This document shows, piece by piece, positions 31,294-40,416 of a DNA stretch of 64,000 nucleotides. Both the position numbers and the translations under genes were made by a program. The notes below the pieces were generated by a model. That model searched no databases. It was not told the DNA's origin and was given only the letters and a program-made list of their open reading frames with translations. The DNA lies in the NCBI GenBank assembly GCA_016790045.1, contig JAEUPW010000016.1:17527-81526 (forward strand), given 5' to 3'. Every line of letters begins with the position of its first letter. The first letter of the stretch is position 1. The DNA is from Candidatus Competibacteraceae bacterium. GTDB lineage: Bacteria; Pseudomonadota; Gammaproteobacteria; Competibacterales; Competibacteraceae.

Positions 31294-32565
31294 TCAGCTC
31301 CGGTTGGCCGGCCGCCGGTGCGGCGTGCGGCCGCGCGGGCGGTGCTCCCCGCCCGAAAACGGCGGCCGCCGGCGCTCCAAACGCTTGGGCGGTTTGTATT
31401 CGATCAACAGTTCCTCGGTCACCGGCAACACCGGAATCTTTTGGCCGATGAAATCCTCGATTTCCGGCAACGAATAGACGTATTCCTCGCAGGCGAAACT
31501 GATGGCGTCGCCGCTGGCGCCGATGCGGGCGGTGCGGCCGATGCGGTGGACGTAGTCTTCCCGATCTTGCGGCAGGTCGAAGTTGAGCACGTGGGTGACA
31601 TCGGGAATGTGCAGGCCGCGCGCCGCCACGTCGGTCGCCACCAAGATCGGCAGCTCGCCGCGCTGGAACGCTTCCAGCAACCGCAACCGCTTGTTTTGCG
31701 GGATGTCGCCGGAGAGCACTTCGGCTTCGTGGCCGTTGCCCAGAAGATAGCCGGTGACCCGATCCGCCGCCCGCTTGGTGTTGACGAAAATCATGGTGCG
31801 TTTCGGGTCTTGCTGGCGCAGCACGCCCAGCAGCAGGGAAATCTTGTCGTGGGCCGAGACGTGATAGAGCGATTGCCGCACTTTATCGGCGGTCACCTGT
31901 TCGGACTCGATCCGGATCACTTGCGGGTCGTTCATGTGCTCGTAGGCCAGCTCCATGACCCGGTTGCTCAAAGTCGCGGAAAACAGCATGTTGATGCGCT
32001 GGCCGGGCGGCGGCATCTTGCGCAGCAGGTAACGGATGTCGGCGATGAAGCCGAGATCGAACATCCGGTCGGCCTCGTCCAGCACCACGACCTCGATGGC
32101 GGACAGCCGGTACACGCCCTGCTTGAAATAATCGATCAGCCGGCCGGGCGTGCCGATCAACACGTCCACCCCGGCTTCGAGCTGGCGGCGCTGGCTGTCG
32201 TAGCCGGTTCCGCCGTAAACGGCGGCGAATTTGAGTCCGGTATAGCGGCCGATCCATTCGGCGTCGCGGTGGATCTGCACCGCCAGTTCGCGGGTGGGCG
32301 CCAGGATGAGCGCCCACGGCCCGGCCGCGTCCTCGGGGGCCGGCGTTTCCATCAGATGGTGCAGAGCGGCCAACAGAAACGCGGCGGTCTTGCCGGTTCC
32401 GGTCTGCGCTTGGCCGGCGATATCCTGCCCCTTGAGCGCCAGCGGCAGCGTGGCGGCTTGAATCGGCGTGCAGTGGACAAAACCGGCATCCTCCAGGCTT
32501 TCCAACAGCGAATCGTTCAAAGCGAGCGAGGAAAACAGGACGGAAGTTAAATGGTCTTTTTGCAT
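31294..32565 (-). CDS. rhlB: ATP-dependent RNA helicase RhlB
   Basis: A 423-residue DEAD-box helicase. [30 protein letters not shown], the VLDEADRMF box, FSATLSN and [10 protein letters not shown] are all present, with a short Arg-rich tail. The N-terminus [16 protein letters not shown] and the position divergent from trxA-rho match RhlB, the degradosome-associated helicase. The frame extends upstream to 32697 but the extension looks non-coding. No strong Shine-Dalgarno is visible. Confidence 0.93.
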   Translation of the reverse strand: MQKDHLTSVLFSSLALNDSLLESLEDAGFVHCTPIQAATLPLALKGQDIAGQAQTGTGKTAAFLLAALHHLMETPAPEDAAGPWALILAPTRELAVQIHRDAEWIGRYTGLKFAAVYGGTGYDSQRRQLEAGVDVLIGTPGRLIDYFKQGVYRLSAIEVVVLDEADRMFDLGFIADIRYLLRKMPPPGQRINMLFSATLSNRVMELAYEHMNDPQVIRIESEQVTADKVRQSLYHVSAHDKISLLLGVLRQQDPKRTMIFVNTKRAADRVTGYLLGNGHEAEVLSGDIPQNKRLRLLEAFQRGELPILVATDVAARGLHIPDVTHVLNFDLPQDREDYVHRIGRTARIGASGDAISFACEEYVYSLPEIEDFIGQKIPVLPVTEELLIEYKPPKRLERRRPPFSGGEHRPRGRTPHRRPANRS

Positions 32566-32836
32566 GAGTGAGTGACGATCCCGAGTCAGCAGGGGTACGG
32601 GGACAACGACGGCTGACCGGTTCCAGGCCAGGCGAAACTGAAAGAAATTTGTCCCCCCGCCAAATATTTTGCCACAATATCCACCATCGAACGTCAAACG
32701 CTGTGTTTTACAGCGCTCTCGTGGCGGTGGCCGCCTTGAAATTGCTTGAAGCGACCCGCATCTTGTCGGTATCCGACTTTAAACCGCATAAGGCGACCCT
32801 CACCTAACGCCTTTCCCGATTGGAGAACGCCATCTC

Positions 32837-33166
32837 ATGAGCGAGCGAATCCTGCATGTCACCGATGACTCTTTCGAGGCCGAGGTACTCAAAGCCGACA
32901 AGCCGGTTCTCGTCGATTACTGGGCGGAATGGTGCGGCCCCTGCCGGATGATCGCGCCGATCCTCGACGAAATCGCCGGCCAGTACGAGGACCGCATCAA
33001 AATCTGCAAGCTGAACGTGGACGAGAACCAGAACACGCCGCCCAAGTACGGCATCCGGGGCATTCCCACCCTGATGCTGTTCCGCAACGGCAACGTGGAA
33101 GCCACCAAAGTCGGCGCGCTGTCCAAGTCGCAACTGGTCGCTTTTCTCGACAGCAGCTTGCGTTGA
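32837..33166 (+). CDS. trxA: Thioredoxin 1
   Basis: A 109-residue thioredoxin with WCGPC (Cys33, Cys36), the cis-Pro loop RGIPTLMLF and standard length. It reduces protein disulfides in the cytoplasm. It is divergent from rhlB and followed 190 bases later by rho, the classical order. Weak promoter-like boxes lie upstream (TTGTCG with CATAAG, 18 apart). Confidence 0.97.
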   Translation: MSERILHVTDDSFEAEVLKADKPVLVDYWAEWCGPCRMIAPILDEIAGQYEDRIKICKLNVDENQNTPPKYGIRGIPTLMLFRNGNVEATKVGALSKSQLVAFLDSSLR

Positions 33167-33208
33167 GATTTCGCCCGGCGCCATCCCAAGGGTAGACGCC
33201 GTTTCGCG

Positions 33209-33233
33209 GGCGTGCTAGCTTAACTGGCACGCC
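33209..33233 (+). promoter_or_regulatory. Hairpin in the rho leader
   Basis: GGCGTGC (33209-33215) pairs with GCACGCC (33227-33233) around an 11-base loop, within the 190-base trxA-rho gap. There is no T run. Rho is autoregulated by Rho-dependent attenuation in its leader in enteric bacteria; this stem and the C-rich, weakly structured stretch after it would fit, but that is inference. Confidence 0.35.
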
Positions 33234-33356
33234 GCTCCACCGCCCCAGCCATACCTCTTAGACCATTCCGCATCGCCTCCTCCCGCGACGCGAACCCTAA
33301 CTTCTCTCCCCCCGGCTCTCCAGGCGAGCGCTGGACGCTTCGAGCATGTAGCTTCC

Positions 33357-34613
33357 ATGAATTTGACCGAACTCAAAAAGAAATCCGCCGCCGACCTGAT
33401 CGCCATCGCGCAGGAGCTCAAGCTCGAAGGGATGGCGCGCTCTCGCAAACAAGACGTCATCTTCGCCATCCTCAAGGCGCTGGCCAAGAGCGGCGAGGAT
33501 ATTTCGGGGGACGGCGTGCTGGAAATTTTGCAGGATGGCTTCGGCTTCCTGCGCTCCGCCGACAGCTCGTATCTGGCCGGACCCGACGACATTTACGTCT
33601 CGCCCAGCCAAATCCGCCGCTTCAACCTGCGCACCGGCGACACGGTCAGCGGCAAGATCCGCCCGCCCAAGGAAGGCGAGCGCTATTTCGCGCTGCTCAA
33701 GGTCAACGACATCAATTTCGAGCCGCCGGAAGCGTCCAAGAACAAGGTGCTGTTCGAGAATCTGACCCCGCTGCACGCCGACGAGCGGCTGACCCTGGAG
33801 CGCGGCAACGGCAGCACCGAGGACATCACGGCGCGGGTGATCGATCTGATCGCGCCCATCGGCAAAGGCCAGCGCGGCTTGATCGTCTCGCCGCCCAAGG
33901 CCGGCAAGACCATGATGCTGCAAAACATCGCGCAAAGCATTGCCGCCAACCATCCCGAATGCTATCTGATCGTGCTGCTGATCGACGAGCGGCCGGAGGA
34001 AGTCACCGAAATGCAGCGCTCGGTGCGCGGCGAGGTGATCGCCAGCACCTTCGACGAGCCAGCCACCCGCCACACCCAGGTGGCGGAGATGGTCAACGAC
34101 AAGGCCAAGCGGCTGGTCGAGCACAAGCGCGACGTGGTGATCCTGCTCGATTCCATCACCCGGCTGGCGCGGGCCTACAACACCGTGGTGCCGGCCTCCG
34201 GCAAGGTGCTGACCGGCGGCGTGGACGCCAACGCTTTACAAAAGCCCAAGCGCTTCTTCGGCGCGGCCCGCAACATCGAGGAAGGCGGCTCGCTGACCAT
34301 CATCGCCACCACGCTGATCGACACCGGATCGCGCATGGACGATGTGATTTACGAGGAATTCAAGGGCACCGGCAACATGGAAATCCATCTCGATCGGCGG
34401 ATTTCCGAAAAGCGGGTGTTTCCGGCCATCGACATCAACCGCTCCGGCACCCGTCGCGAGGAGCTGCTGACCGATCCGGACGATTTGCAGAAGATGTGGA
34501 TTCTGCGCAAGCTCTTGCATCCGATGGATGAATTGCAGGCGATGGAATTCATGCTGGAGCGCTTGAAGGCCAACAAAACCAACCGGGAATTCTTCGAGGC
34601 CATGAAGCGTTGA
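33357..34613 (+). CDS. rho: Transcription termination factor Rho
   Basis: A 418-residue hexameric RNA-dependent ATPase. The N-terminal helix bundle ([15 protein letters not shown]), the RNA-binding OB fold with DGFGFLRS, Walker [11 protein letters not shown], Walker [17 protein letters not shown] and the Q/R-loop region are intact; length equals the enterobacterial protein. Confidence 0.98.
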   Translation: MNLTELKKKSAADLIAIAQELKLEGMARSRKQDVIFAILKALAKSGEDISGDGVLEILQDGFGFLRSADSSYLAGPDDIYVSPSQIRRFNLRTGDTVSGKIRPPKEGERYFALLKVNDINFEPPEASKNKVLFENLTPLHADERLTLERGNGSTEDITARVIDLIAPIGKGQRGLIVSPPKAGKTMMLQNIAQSIAANHPECYLIVLLIDERPEEVTEMQRSVRGEVIASTFDEPATRHTQVAEMVNDKAKRLVEHKRDVVILLDSITRLARAYNTVVPASGKVLTGGVDANALQKPKRFFGAARNIEEGGSLTIIATTLIDTGSRMDDVIYEEFKGTGNMEIHLDRRISEKRVFPAIDINRSGTRREELLTDPDDLQKMWILRKLLHPMDELQAMEFMLERLKANKTNREFFEAMKR

Positions 34614-34724
34614 CGGGCTTTTGACCTGTTTTTCAGCGGCCTCGTCCAAAATCGGTCCGTCTACCTCGCGGCATCGCGGCAACCGTCAAAGCGGCTCGCT
34701 GATCGGCGGCGTGAGGCCCAGCGG

Positions 34725-36020
34725 TCACTCGTTTCCCCGCTCGCGCTCGATTGCCCGATACCCGATGTCGGTTCGATAGTGAACGCCTTCCCAACGCACG
34801 TGTTTGGCCAAGTCATACGCCAAGCGTTGCGCCTCGGCGACCGTGGCGCCGAGCGCGGTGGCGCACAGCACCCGCCCGCCGTGCGTAACCACGGAGCCGT
34901 TTTCTGACTCGCGGGTTCCCGCGTGAAAAAGTTTGATGTCTGCCTCGGAGGATTGACGCGGCAAGCCTTCGATCACGTCGCCCTTGCGGTAGGGGCCGGG
35001 ATAGCCGGCGGCGGCCATCACCACGCCCAGCGCCGGCCGCGAATCCCAATCGGCCTCGACCTCGTGCAATCGCCCGTCCAGCGCCGCCTCGCATAAGTCC
35101 ACCAGATCAGAGCGCAGGCGCATGATCAGCGGCTGCGTTTCCGGATCGCCCAGCCGGCAGTTGTATTCCAGCACCTTGGGGCCGTCGGCGGTGATCATTA
35201 GCCCCGCGTAGAGAAATCCGATATAGCGGTTGCCTTCCAAGGCCATGCCGCGCACGGTCGGTTCGATCACCTCGGCCATGATCCGCTCGTGCAATTCGGG
35301 CGTGACCACCGGCGCGGGCGAATACGCGCCCATGCCTCCGGTGTTGGGGCCTCGGTCGCCGTTGTCGCGCGCCTTGTGATCTTGCGAGGTGGCGAAAGGC
35401 AGGATGTGTTCGCCGTCGGTCATCACGATAAAACTGGCTTCCTCGCCTTCCAAAAACTCCTCTACCACCGCCCGCCGACCGGCCTCGCCGAAATCCGCGC
35501 CGCTCAACATGCCGCGCGCGGCGGCGATGGCTTCCAGTTCGCTTTGCGCCAGGATCACGCCCTTGCCGGCGGCCAATCCGTCCGCCTTGACCACGACCGG
35601 CGCGCCCATTTGGCAGATGTAGGCCTCGGCGGCGTCGGGGTCGGTAAAGCTTTGATAGCGGGCGGTGGGAATGCGGTGGCGGGCCAGAAAATCCTTGGTG
35701 AAGGTTTTGGAGCCTTCCAGTTGCGCCGCCGCTTTCGACGGGCCGAAACAGCGCAATCCCGCGCGTTCAAACAGATCGGTAATGCCCAACACCAGCGGCA
35801 CCTCGGGGCCGATGATGGTGAGATCGACGCCGTGGCCTCGCGCGAATTTGAGCAGTTCCGGCGGATCGTCGGCGGTGATGGCGAGGTTGGTCACCTTCGC
35901 CTCGCGCGCGGTGCCGGCGTTGCCCGGCGCGACGTAAACGTTGCGGACGCGGCCCGATTGCGCGACTTTCCAGGCCAGGGCATGTTCGCGGCCGCCGCCG
36001 CCGACGATCAGAATATTCAT
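34725..36020 (-). CDS. purD: Phosphoribosylamine-glycine ligase
   Basis: A 431-residue ATP-grasp enzyme that makes GAR in purine synthesis: N-terminal GGGGREHAL, the ATP-grasp stretch VVKADGLAAGKGV, and the VLEYNCRLGDPETQ motif. It follows purH by 29 bases on the same strand, so the two are almost certainly one transcript, as in enterobacteria. Confidence 0.97.
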   Translation of the reverse strand: MNILIVGGGGREHALAWKVAQSGRVRNVYVAPGNAGTAREAKVTNLAITADDPPELLKFARGHGVDLTIIGPEVPLVLGITDLFERAGLRCFGPSKAAAQLEGSKTFTKDFLARHRIPTARYQSFTDPDAAEAYICQMGAPVVVKADGLAAGKGVILAQSELEAIAAARGMLSGADFGEAGRRAVVEEFLEGEEASFIVMTDGEHILPFATSQDHKARDNGDRGPNTGGMGAYSPAPVVTPELHERIMAEVIEPTVRGMALEGNRYIGFLYAGLMITADGPKVLEYNCRLGDPETQPLIMRLRSDLVDLCEAALDGRLHEVEADWDSRPALGVVMAAAGYPGPYRKGDVIEGLPRQSSEADIKLFHAGTRESENGSVVTHGGRVLCATALGATVAEAQRLAYDLAKHVRWEGVHYRTDIGYRAIERERGNE

Positions 36021-36049
36021 GACGAATTTTTGCCTTAAGCACGTGGAAT

Positions 36050-37630
36050 TCAGTGGCGGAAATGCCGCATCCCGGTAAACACCATGGTCATGCCGTGTTC
36101 GTCGGCGGCGGCGATCACCTCCTTGTCCCGCATCGAACCGCCCGGTTGGATGACGGCGGTGATGCCGTAACCGGCGGCCAGATCGACGCCGTCGCGAAAC
36201 GGGAAAAAGGCGTCCGAACCCATCGCCGCGCCCTTCAAATCGAGCGCTTCCTCGGCCGCTTTCATGGCGGCGATCCGCGCCGAGAACACCCGGCTCATCT
36301 GCCCCGCGCCGACGCCGAGCAGCATCCCGTCCCGGCCGTAGACGATGGCGTTGGACTTGACGAATTTGACCACCCGCCAGACGAATAGCAGATCAGCCAT
36401 TTCCCGCTCGCTGGGCTGGCGTTGGGTGACCACTTTCAAATCGGCGGGCGCGACCTGGCCCAAATCCCGATCCTGCACCAGCAAGCCGCCGGTGACCCGC
36501 TTGTAATCCCAACCCGGCGCGCGCTCCTCGCCCCATTGACCGCAGGCCAGCACCCGCACATTCTGTTTGCTGGCGGTCGCCGCCAGCGCCTCCGCCGTCA
36601 CCTCCGGCGCGATGATCACCTCGACGAACTGCCGGTCCACGATGGCCTTGGCGGTCGCGCCGTCCAGCGGCCGGTTGAAGGCGATGATCCCGCCGAATGC
36701 CGAGGTCGGATCGGCTTGATAGGCCCGATCATACGCTTCCAGCAACGTGGAGCCGACCGCCGCGCCGCACGGGTTGGCGTGCTTGACGATCACGCAAGCG
36801 GGCGCGCTGAAACTTTTGACGCATTCCAGCGCGGCGTCGGTGTCGGCGACGTTGTTGTAAGACAATTCCTTGCCCTGCAACTGGCGGGCGGTCGCGATAC
36901 CGGCTTCCGCCGGCGCGGGCTCGACGTAGAAGGCCGCGCCTTGATGGGGGTTCTCGCCGTAGCGCATGTCTTGCGCCTTGCGAAATTGCGCGCTGAAGGT
37001 GCGCGGAAAGGGGTCGCGTTCGCCTTCGAGCTTGATCGAACCGAGATAATTGGCGATGGCGCCGTCGTAGCGGGCGGTGTGCTCGAACACCTTGACCGCC
37101 AGATCGAAGCGGGTGGCGGCGGATATCGCGCCGTCGCGCTCGCCCATTTCCCGCAGCACCCGCGCGTAGTCGGCGGCATCGGTCACCACCGCGACCGCCG
37201 CGTGATTCTTGGCCGCCGCCCGCAGCATCGCCGGCCCGCCGATGTCGATATTTTCGATGGCGTCCGCCAACGAGCAATCGAGTTTGGCGACCGTGGCCTC
37301 GAACGGATACAGGTTGACCACTAGCAAATCGATGGGCGGAATATCGTGTTTCGCCATCGCCGCATCGTCCTCGCCGCGCCGGCCCAGCAGACCGCCGTGA
37401 ATCTTCGGGTGCAAGGTCTTGAGCCGCCCGTCCATCATCTCCGGAAAGCCGGTGTAATCGGCGACTTCGATGACGGCAACGCCGTTGCTCGCCAGCAGTT
37501 TGGCGGTGCCGCCGGTCGAGAGGATTTCCACGCCCCGCCCGACCAAGGCGCGAGCGAAATCGACGATGCCGGTCTTATCGGAAACGCTCATCAAGGCGCG
37601 GCGGATGGGGCGAGAGGAAGTCACGTTCAT
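36050..37630 (-). CDS. purH: Bifunctional AICAR formyltransferase / IMP cyclohydrolase
   Basis: A 526-residue bifunctional enzyme for the last two steps to IMP. The N-terminal cyclohydrolase has [14 protein letters not shown] and [15 protein letters not shown]; the C-terminal formyltransferase has [13 protein letters not shown] and [11 protein letters not shown], with catalytic Lys and His. It lies between can (69 bases upstream) and purD (29 bases downstream). Confidence 0.97.
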   Translation of the reverse strand: MNVTSSRPIRRALMSVSDKTGIVDFARALVGRGVEILSTGGTAKLLASNGVAVIEVADYTGFPEMMDGRLKTLHPKIHGGLLGRRGEDDAAMAKHDIPPIDLLVVNLYPFEATVAKLDCSLADAIENIDIGGPAMLRAAAKNHAAVAVVTDAADYARVLREMGERDGAISAATRFDLAVKVFEHTARYDGAIANYLGSIKLEGERDPFPRTFSAQFRKAQDMRYGENPHQGAAFYVEPAPAEAGIATARQLQGKELSYNNVADTDAALECVKSFSAPACVIVKHANPCGAAVGSTLLEAYDRAYQADPTSAFGGIIAFNRPLDGATAKAIVDRQFVEVIIAPEVTAEALAATASKQNVRVLACGQWGEERAPGWDYKRVTGGLLVQDRDLGQVAPADLKVVTQRQPSEREMADLLFVWRVVKFVKSNAIVYGRDGMLLGVGAGQMSRVFSARIAAMKAAEEALDLKGAAMGSDAFFPFRDGVDLAAGYGITAVIQPGGSMRDKEVIAAADEHGMTMVFTGMRHFRH

Positions 37631-37699
37631 GCGGAAGTCCGTCAGGGTCGGAGAAAATTGAATCAGGCTTGGAGGATTTGGCGGCAGCGCGCTTTCCAG

Positions 37700-38365
37700 T
37701 CAATCGCCACCGGCGGCTATCGGTCCGAAATATAAATCATAAAACCGGTTTTTCTCCGGGTCGTACTGCATCAGCTCGCCGTTTTCCAGGTCGTAATACC
37801 AACCGAACAAATGCAGTCGGCCGTCCTCGACTCGCGCGCGGATGAACGGAAAACTCATCAGGTTGGTCAAGGACGCATGGATGCCGGCCCGCTCGCAGGC
37901 CCGCTGTTTGAATTCCCGGCTGGCGTTCGGCCAGCGCTCCAGCACCTGATCTCGCGCCGAACGCGCGATTTTCATCCAAGGGCCAATGAAGCCCTCGCCT
38001 TCGGCGTTATCGCCGTAACCGTCCAACAGCGCTCTGATTCCGCCGCAGTGCGAATGCCCGAGCACGATGATATTGCGCACGTTCAGGTTGCAAACCGCGA
38101 ATTCCAGGGCGGCGCTGGTGCCGTGATACACGCCGGTGGTTTCGTAAGGCGGCACCAGATTGGCGACGTTGCGCATCACGAACATGCTGCCCGGCGCGGC
38201 ATCCATCAAGATCGCCGGATCGACCCTGGAATCGATGCAGCCGATCAGCAGCGTGTGCGGCGTTTGACCTTTCATCGCCAGCCGGTTGTACAGCTCTCGG
38301 TTTGGCTCGAAAATCTTGACCCGGAAACGCTGGAAACCTTCCAGCAGATCGTTGACTTCGCTCAC
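37700..38365 (-). CDS. can: Beta-class carbonic anhydrase
   Basis: A 221-residue cytoplasmic enzyme interconverting CO2 and bicarbonate. The zinc ligands are visible in GCIDSRVDP (Cys) and GHSHCGG (His and Cys), with the Asp/Arg dyad after the first Cys. The start is GTG at 38365, preceded by AAGGT. It is transcribed toward purH, and bicarbonate supply for purine carboxylation is a possible reason for the linkage. It is divergent from ycgL with only 86 bases between. Confidence 0.93.
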   Translation of the reverse strand: MSEVNDLLEGFQRFRVKIFEPNRELYNRLAMKGQTPHTLLIGCIDSRVDPAILMDAAPGSMFVMRNVANLVPPYETTGVYHGTSAALEFAVCNLNVRNIIVLGHSHCGGIRALLDGYGDNAEGEGFIGPWMKIARSARDQVLERWPNASREFKQRACERAGIHASLTNLMSFPFIRARVEDGRLHLFGWYYDLENGELMQYDPEKNRFYDLYFGPIAAGGD

Positions 38366-38451
38366 GCCGCATTACCTTGGTTTGTTGGGTTATTGGGTTT
38401 GGTTTGGCATTATACCCGTCGTGACCGAACCTTGCGCCCCGGAGAACGCCC

Positions 38452-38718
38452 GTGCACTGCGCCATCTACAAAAGCTTGAAAAAGCAAGACACCTATCTTT
38501 ACATGGCCTCCAAGGATGATTTTTCCAAGGTGCCCGAGAGCTTGTTGCGCTTGCTGGGCGCGCCGGTCCACGTGATGGATTTGGACCTGTCGCCCGAGCG
38601 CAAACTGGCGCAAGAGGATGCGGCGGACGTGCTGCGCAACCTGCAAGAGCGCGGCTGGCATTTGCAGATGCCGCGGCAAGAGCAATGGCCGGGCTTCACG
38701 CCGCAGCCCAAACATTGA
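38452..38718 (+). CDS. ycgL: YcgL-domain protein
   Basis: An 88-residue protein of the YcgL family: CAIYKSLKKQDTYLYM at the N-terminus, KVPESLLRLLG in the middle and GWHLQMPRQE near the end. Function is unknown; the family is widespread in gammaproteobacteria. The start is GTG at 38452 with GGAG 7 bases upstream. It is followed after 19 bases by the aminotransferase gene. Confidence 0.9.
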   Translation: MHCAIYKSLKKQDTYLYMASKDDFSKVPESLLRLLGAPVHVMDLDLSPERKLAQEDAADVLRNLQERGWHLQMPRQEQWPGFTPQPKH

Positions 38719-38737
38719 CCGACCGGACCCCCCGCCC

Positions 38738-39934
38738 ATGTTCTCCGAGCGCATCGACCGCCTGACCAGCTCCCTGATTCGGGAGCTGTTGGCCCTGACT
38801 CAAAAACCCGACATCATCTCCTTCGCCGGCGGCTTGCCGGCCCGCGACGCCATGCCGCTTCTGGATTTGAGCGGCTTGCCGCCCGATCTGAGCCAGTACG
38901 GCACCACCGATGGCGAACCGGAGCTGCGGGCGGCCATCGCCGGCCAGTTGGCCGGCTTGGGGTTGCGCTGCCGGCCGGAACAGGTGCTGATCACCACCGG
39001 CTCGCAGCAGGGCATCGACCTGGTTTCCAAGCTGTACATCGATCCCGGCACGCCGGTGGCGGTGGAAGCGCCCAGCTACCTGGCCGCCCTGCAATCGTTT
39101 CGGCTGTTCGGCGCCCGCTTCGAGGAGTTGCCCCTCGGCCCCGCCGGCCCCGATCCCCACCAGCTCCGCCACATCGCGCTCCGCCACCGGCCGGCGTTGG
39201 TCTATCTGATCCCGACTTTCCAAAATCCGGCCGGCGTCTGTTACGACGAAGCGACCCGCGCGGCGGTCGCCGCCATCCTGCGCGAAACCGGCACGCCGCT
39301 GCTGGAGGACGAACCGTACCGGGAGCTGGTCTACGAGCCGGTCGACCGCACCCCGCTTTGCGCCCGCATGGGCGAGGGCGACACCTGGATGTACATGGGC
39401 ACCTTCTCCAAAACCGGCATTCCCGGCTTGCGGGTCGGCTATATCGTGGCCTCCGACAACGTTCACCCCTATCTGGTGCGGCTCAAGCAATCGACCGACC
39501 TGCACACCAACCGCATCGGCCAATGGTGGTGCGCCCGGTTTGTCAACGGCCGGGACTATCCCGCGCATTTGGAACGGCTGCGAGCCTTTTACCGGGAGCG
39601 GCGCGACGCCATGCAAGCGGCGCTCGACCGCCATCTCAGCGATTTCGCCGAATGGACCCCACCCCACGGCGGCCTGTTTTTTTGGGTGCGCTTGAAAGGC
39701 GGGGGCGACACCCGCGCCCTGCTGGTGAAAGCCCTGGAACGCAAGGTGGCGTTTATGCCGGGCGAAGCGTTTTTCGCCAACCCCGATCCCCGCCACGGCG
39801 CTTATATGCGACTGAATTTCAGCCACGCCACGCCCGAGCAACTGGAGCGCGGCATGCGGGTGCTGGCCGAGGTGATCCGCGAGCAACAGCGCACGGCCGA
39901 CCGCGAAAACACCGCCGGAATCGTGGAGATTTAG
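38738..39934 (+). CDS. PLP-dependent aminotransferase, LysN/2-aminoadipate type
   Basis: A 398-residue fold-type I aminotransferase. The PLP lysine is in GTFSKTGIPGLRVGY; PTFQNPAGV, EDEPYRELVY and the carboxylate-binding Arg in MRLNFSH are also visible. FAGGLPARDAMPL near the start matches the 2-aminoadipate/aromatic transaminase branch related to MocR C-termini, without the GntR domain. The substrate is not certain. The ATG at 38738 is preferred over the longer frame. Confidence 0.85.
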   Translation: MFSERIDRLTSSLIRELLALTQKPDIISFAGGLPARDAMPLLDLSGLPPDLSQYGTTDGEPELRAAIAGQLAGLGLRCRPEQVLITTGSQQGIDLVSKLYIDPGTPVAVEAPSYLAALQSFRLFGARFEELPLGPAGPDPHQLRHIALRHRPALVYLIPTFQNPAGVCYDEATRAAVAAILRETGTPLLEDEPYRELVYEPVDRTPLCARMGEGDTWMYMGTFSKTGIPGLRVGYIVASDNVHPYLVRLKQSTDLHTNRIGQWWCARFVNGRDYPAHLERLRAFYRERRDAMQAALDRHLSDFAEWTPPHGGLFFWVRLKGGGDTRALLVKALERKVAFMPGEAFFANPDPRHGAYMRLNFSHATPEQLERGMRVLAEVIREQQRTADRENTAGIVEI

Positions 39935-40416
39935 CTCGGCTTGAGGCGGCGGGCATTGCCCGGACCCGCCGAGGCCGCCTCCAATCCGGAAACTGGGGCT
40001 TTCGACCCAGTCTTGACCTGCCATCAGGAGCCGTTGGAGCCGCGAGCGTCGGGCGACTCATTTCGCGCCGGACCGGCCAGTTTGCTCGGTTCATTTTGAA
40101 ACGGCCGCGTTCGGAAGCGAACTCGAATCAATCGACCCGACAGGCTTGCGGCCCGAAAACGAGATTGGACGATGGCGGCCGACAGGGCGCGCCCGCCTCC
40201 AAGTTTTTAGCCGCCGATCAATAAAATGGCCCCGACCAAGGCCGCCGCCTTCCTAGCCCTTCACTCGCGTTTTATCATGCCGGGATGACGTGGCGCGATT
40301 CTTTCAATCGTTTCCATCATTGATGAATTTCCGAATTTCAACCGATTCCCCCCTTTCAACCTAACGGTCGCACCGTCTGATCGGCACCGACGAACGAGCC
40401 GCCAGGAGCAAAAGTC
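39935..40416. other. 482-base intergenic region before the PASTA gene
   Basis: No gene is supportable. Just after the aminotransferase stop, CGGCGGG (39947-39953) pairs with CCCGCCG (39965-39971), with an overlapping alternative pair GAGGCGGC/GCCGCCTC; no T run follows. The last 150 bases become T/C-rich. A good Shine-Dalgarno (AGGAGC) precedes the PASTA gene start. Confidence 0.45.
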
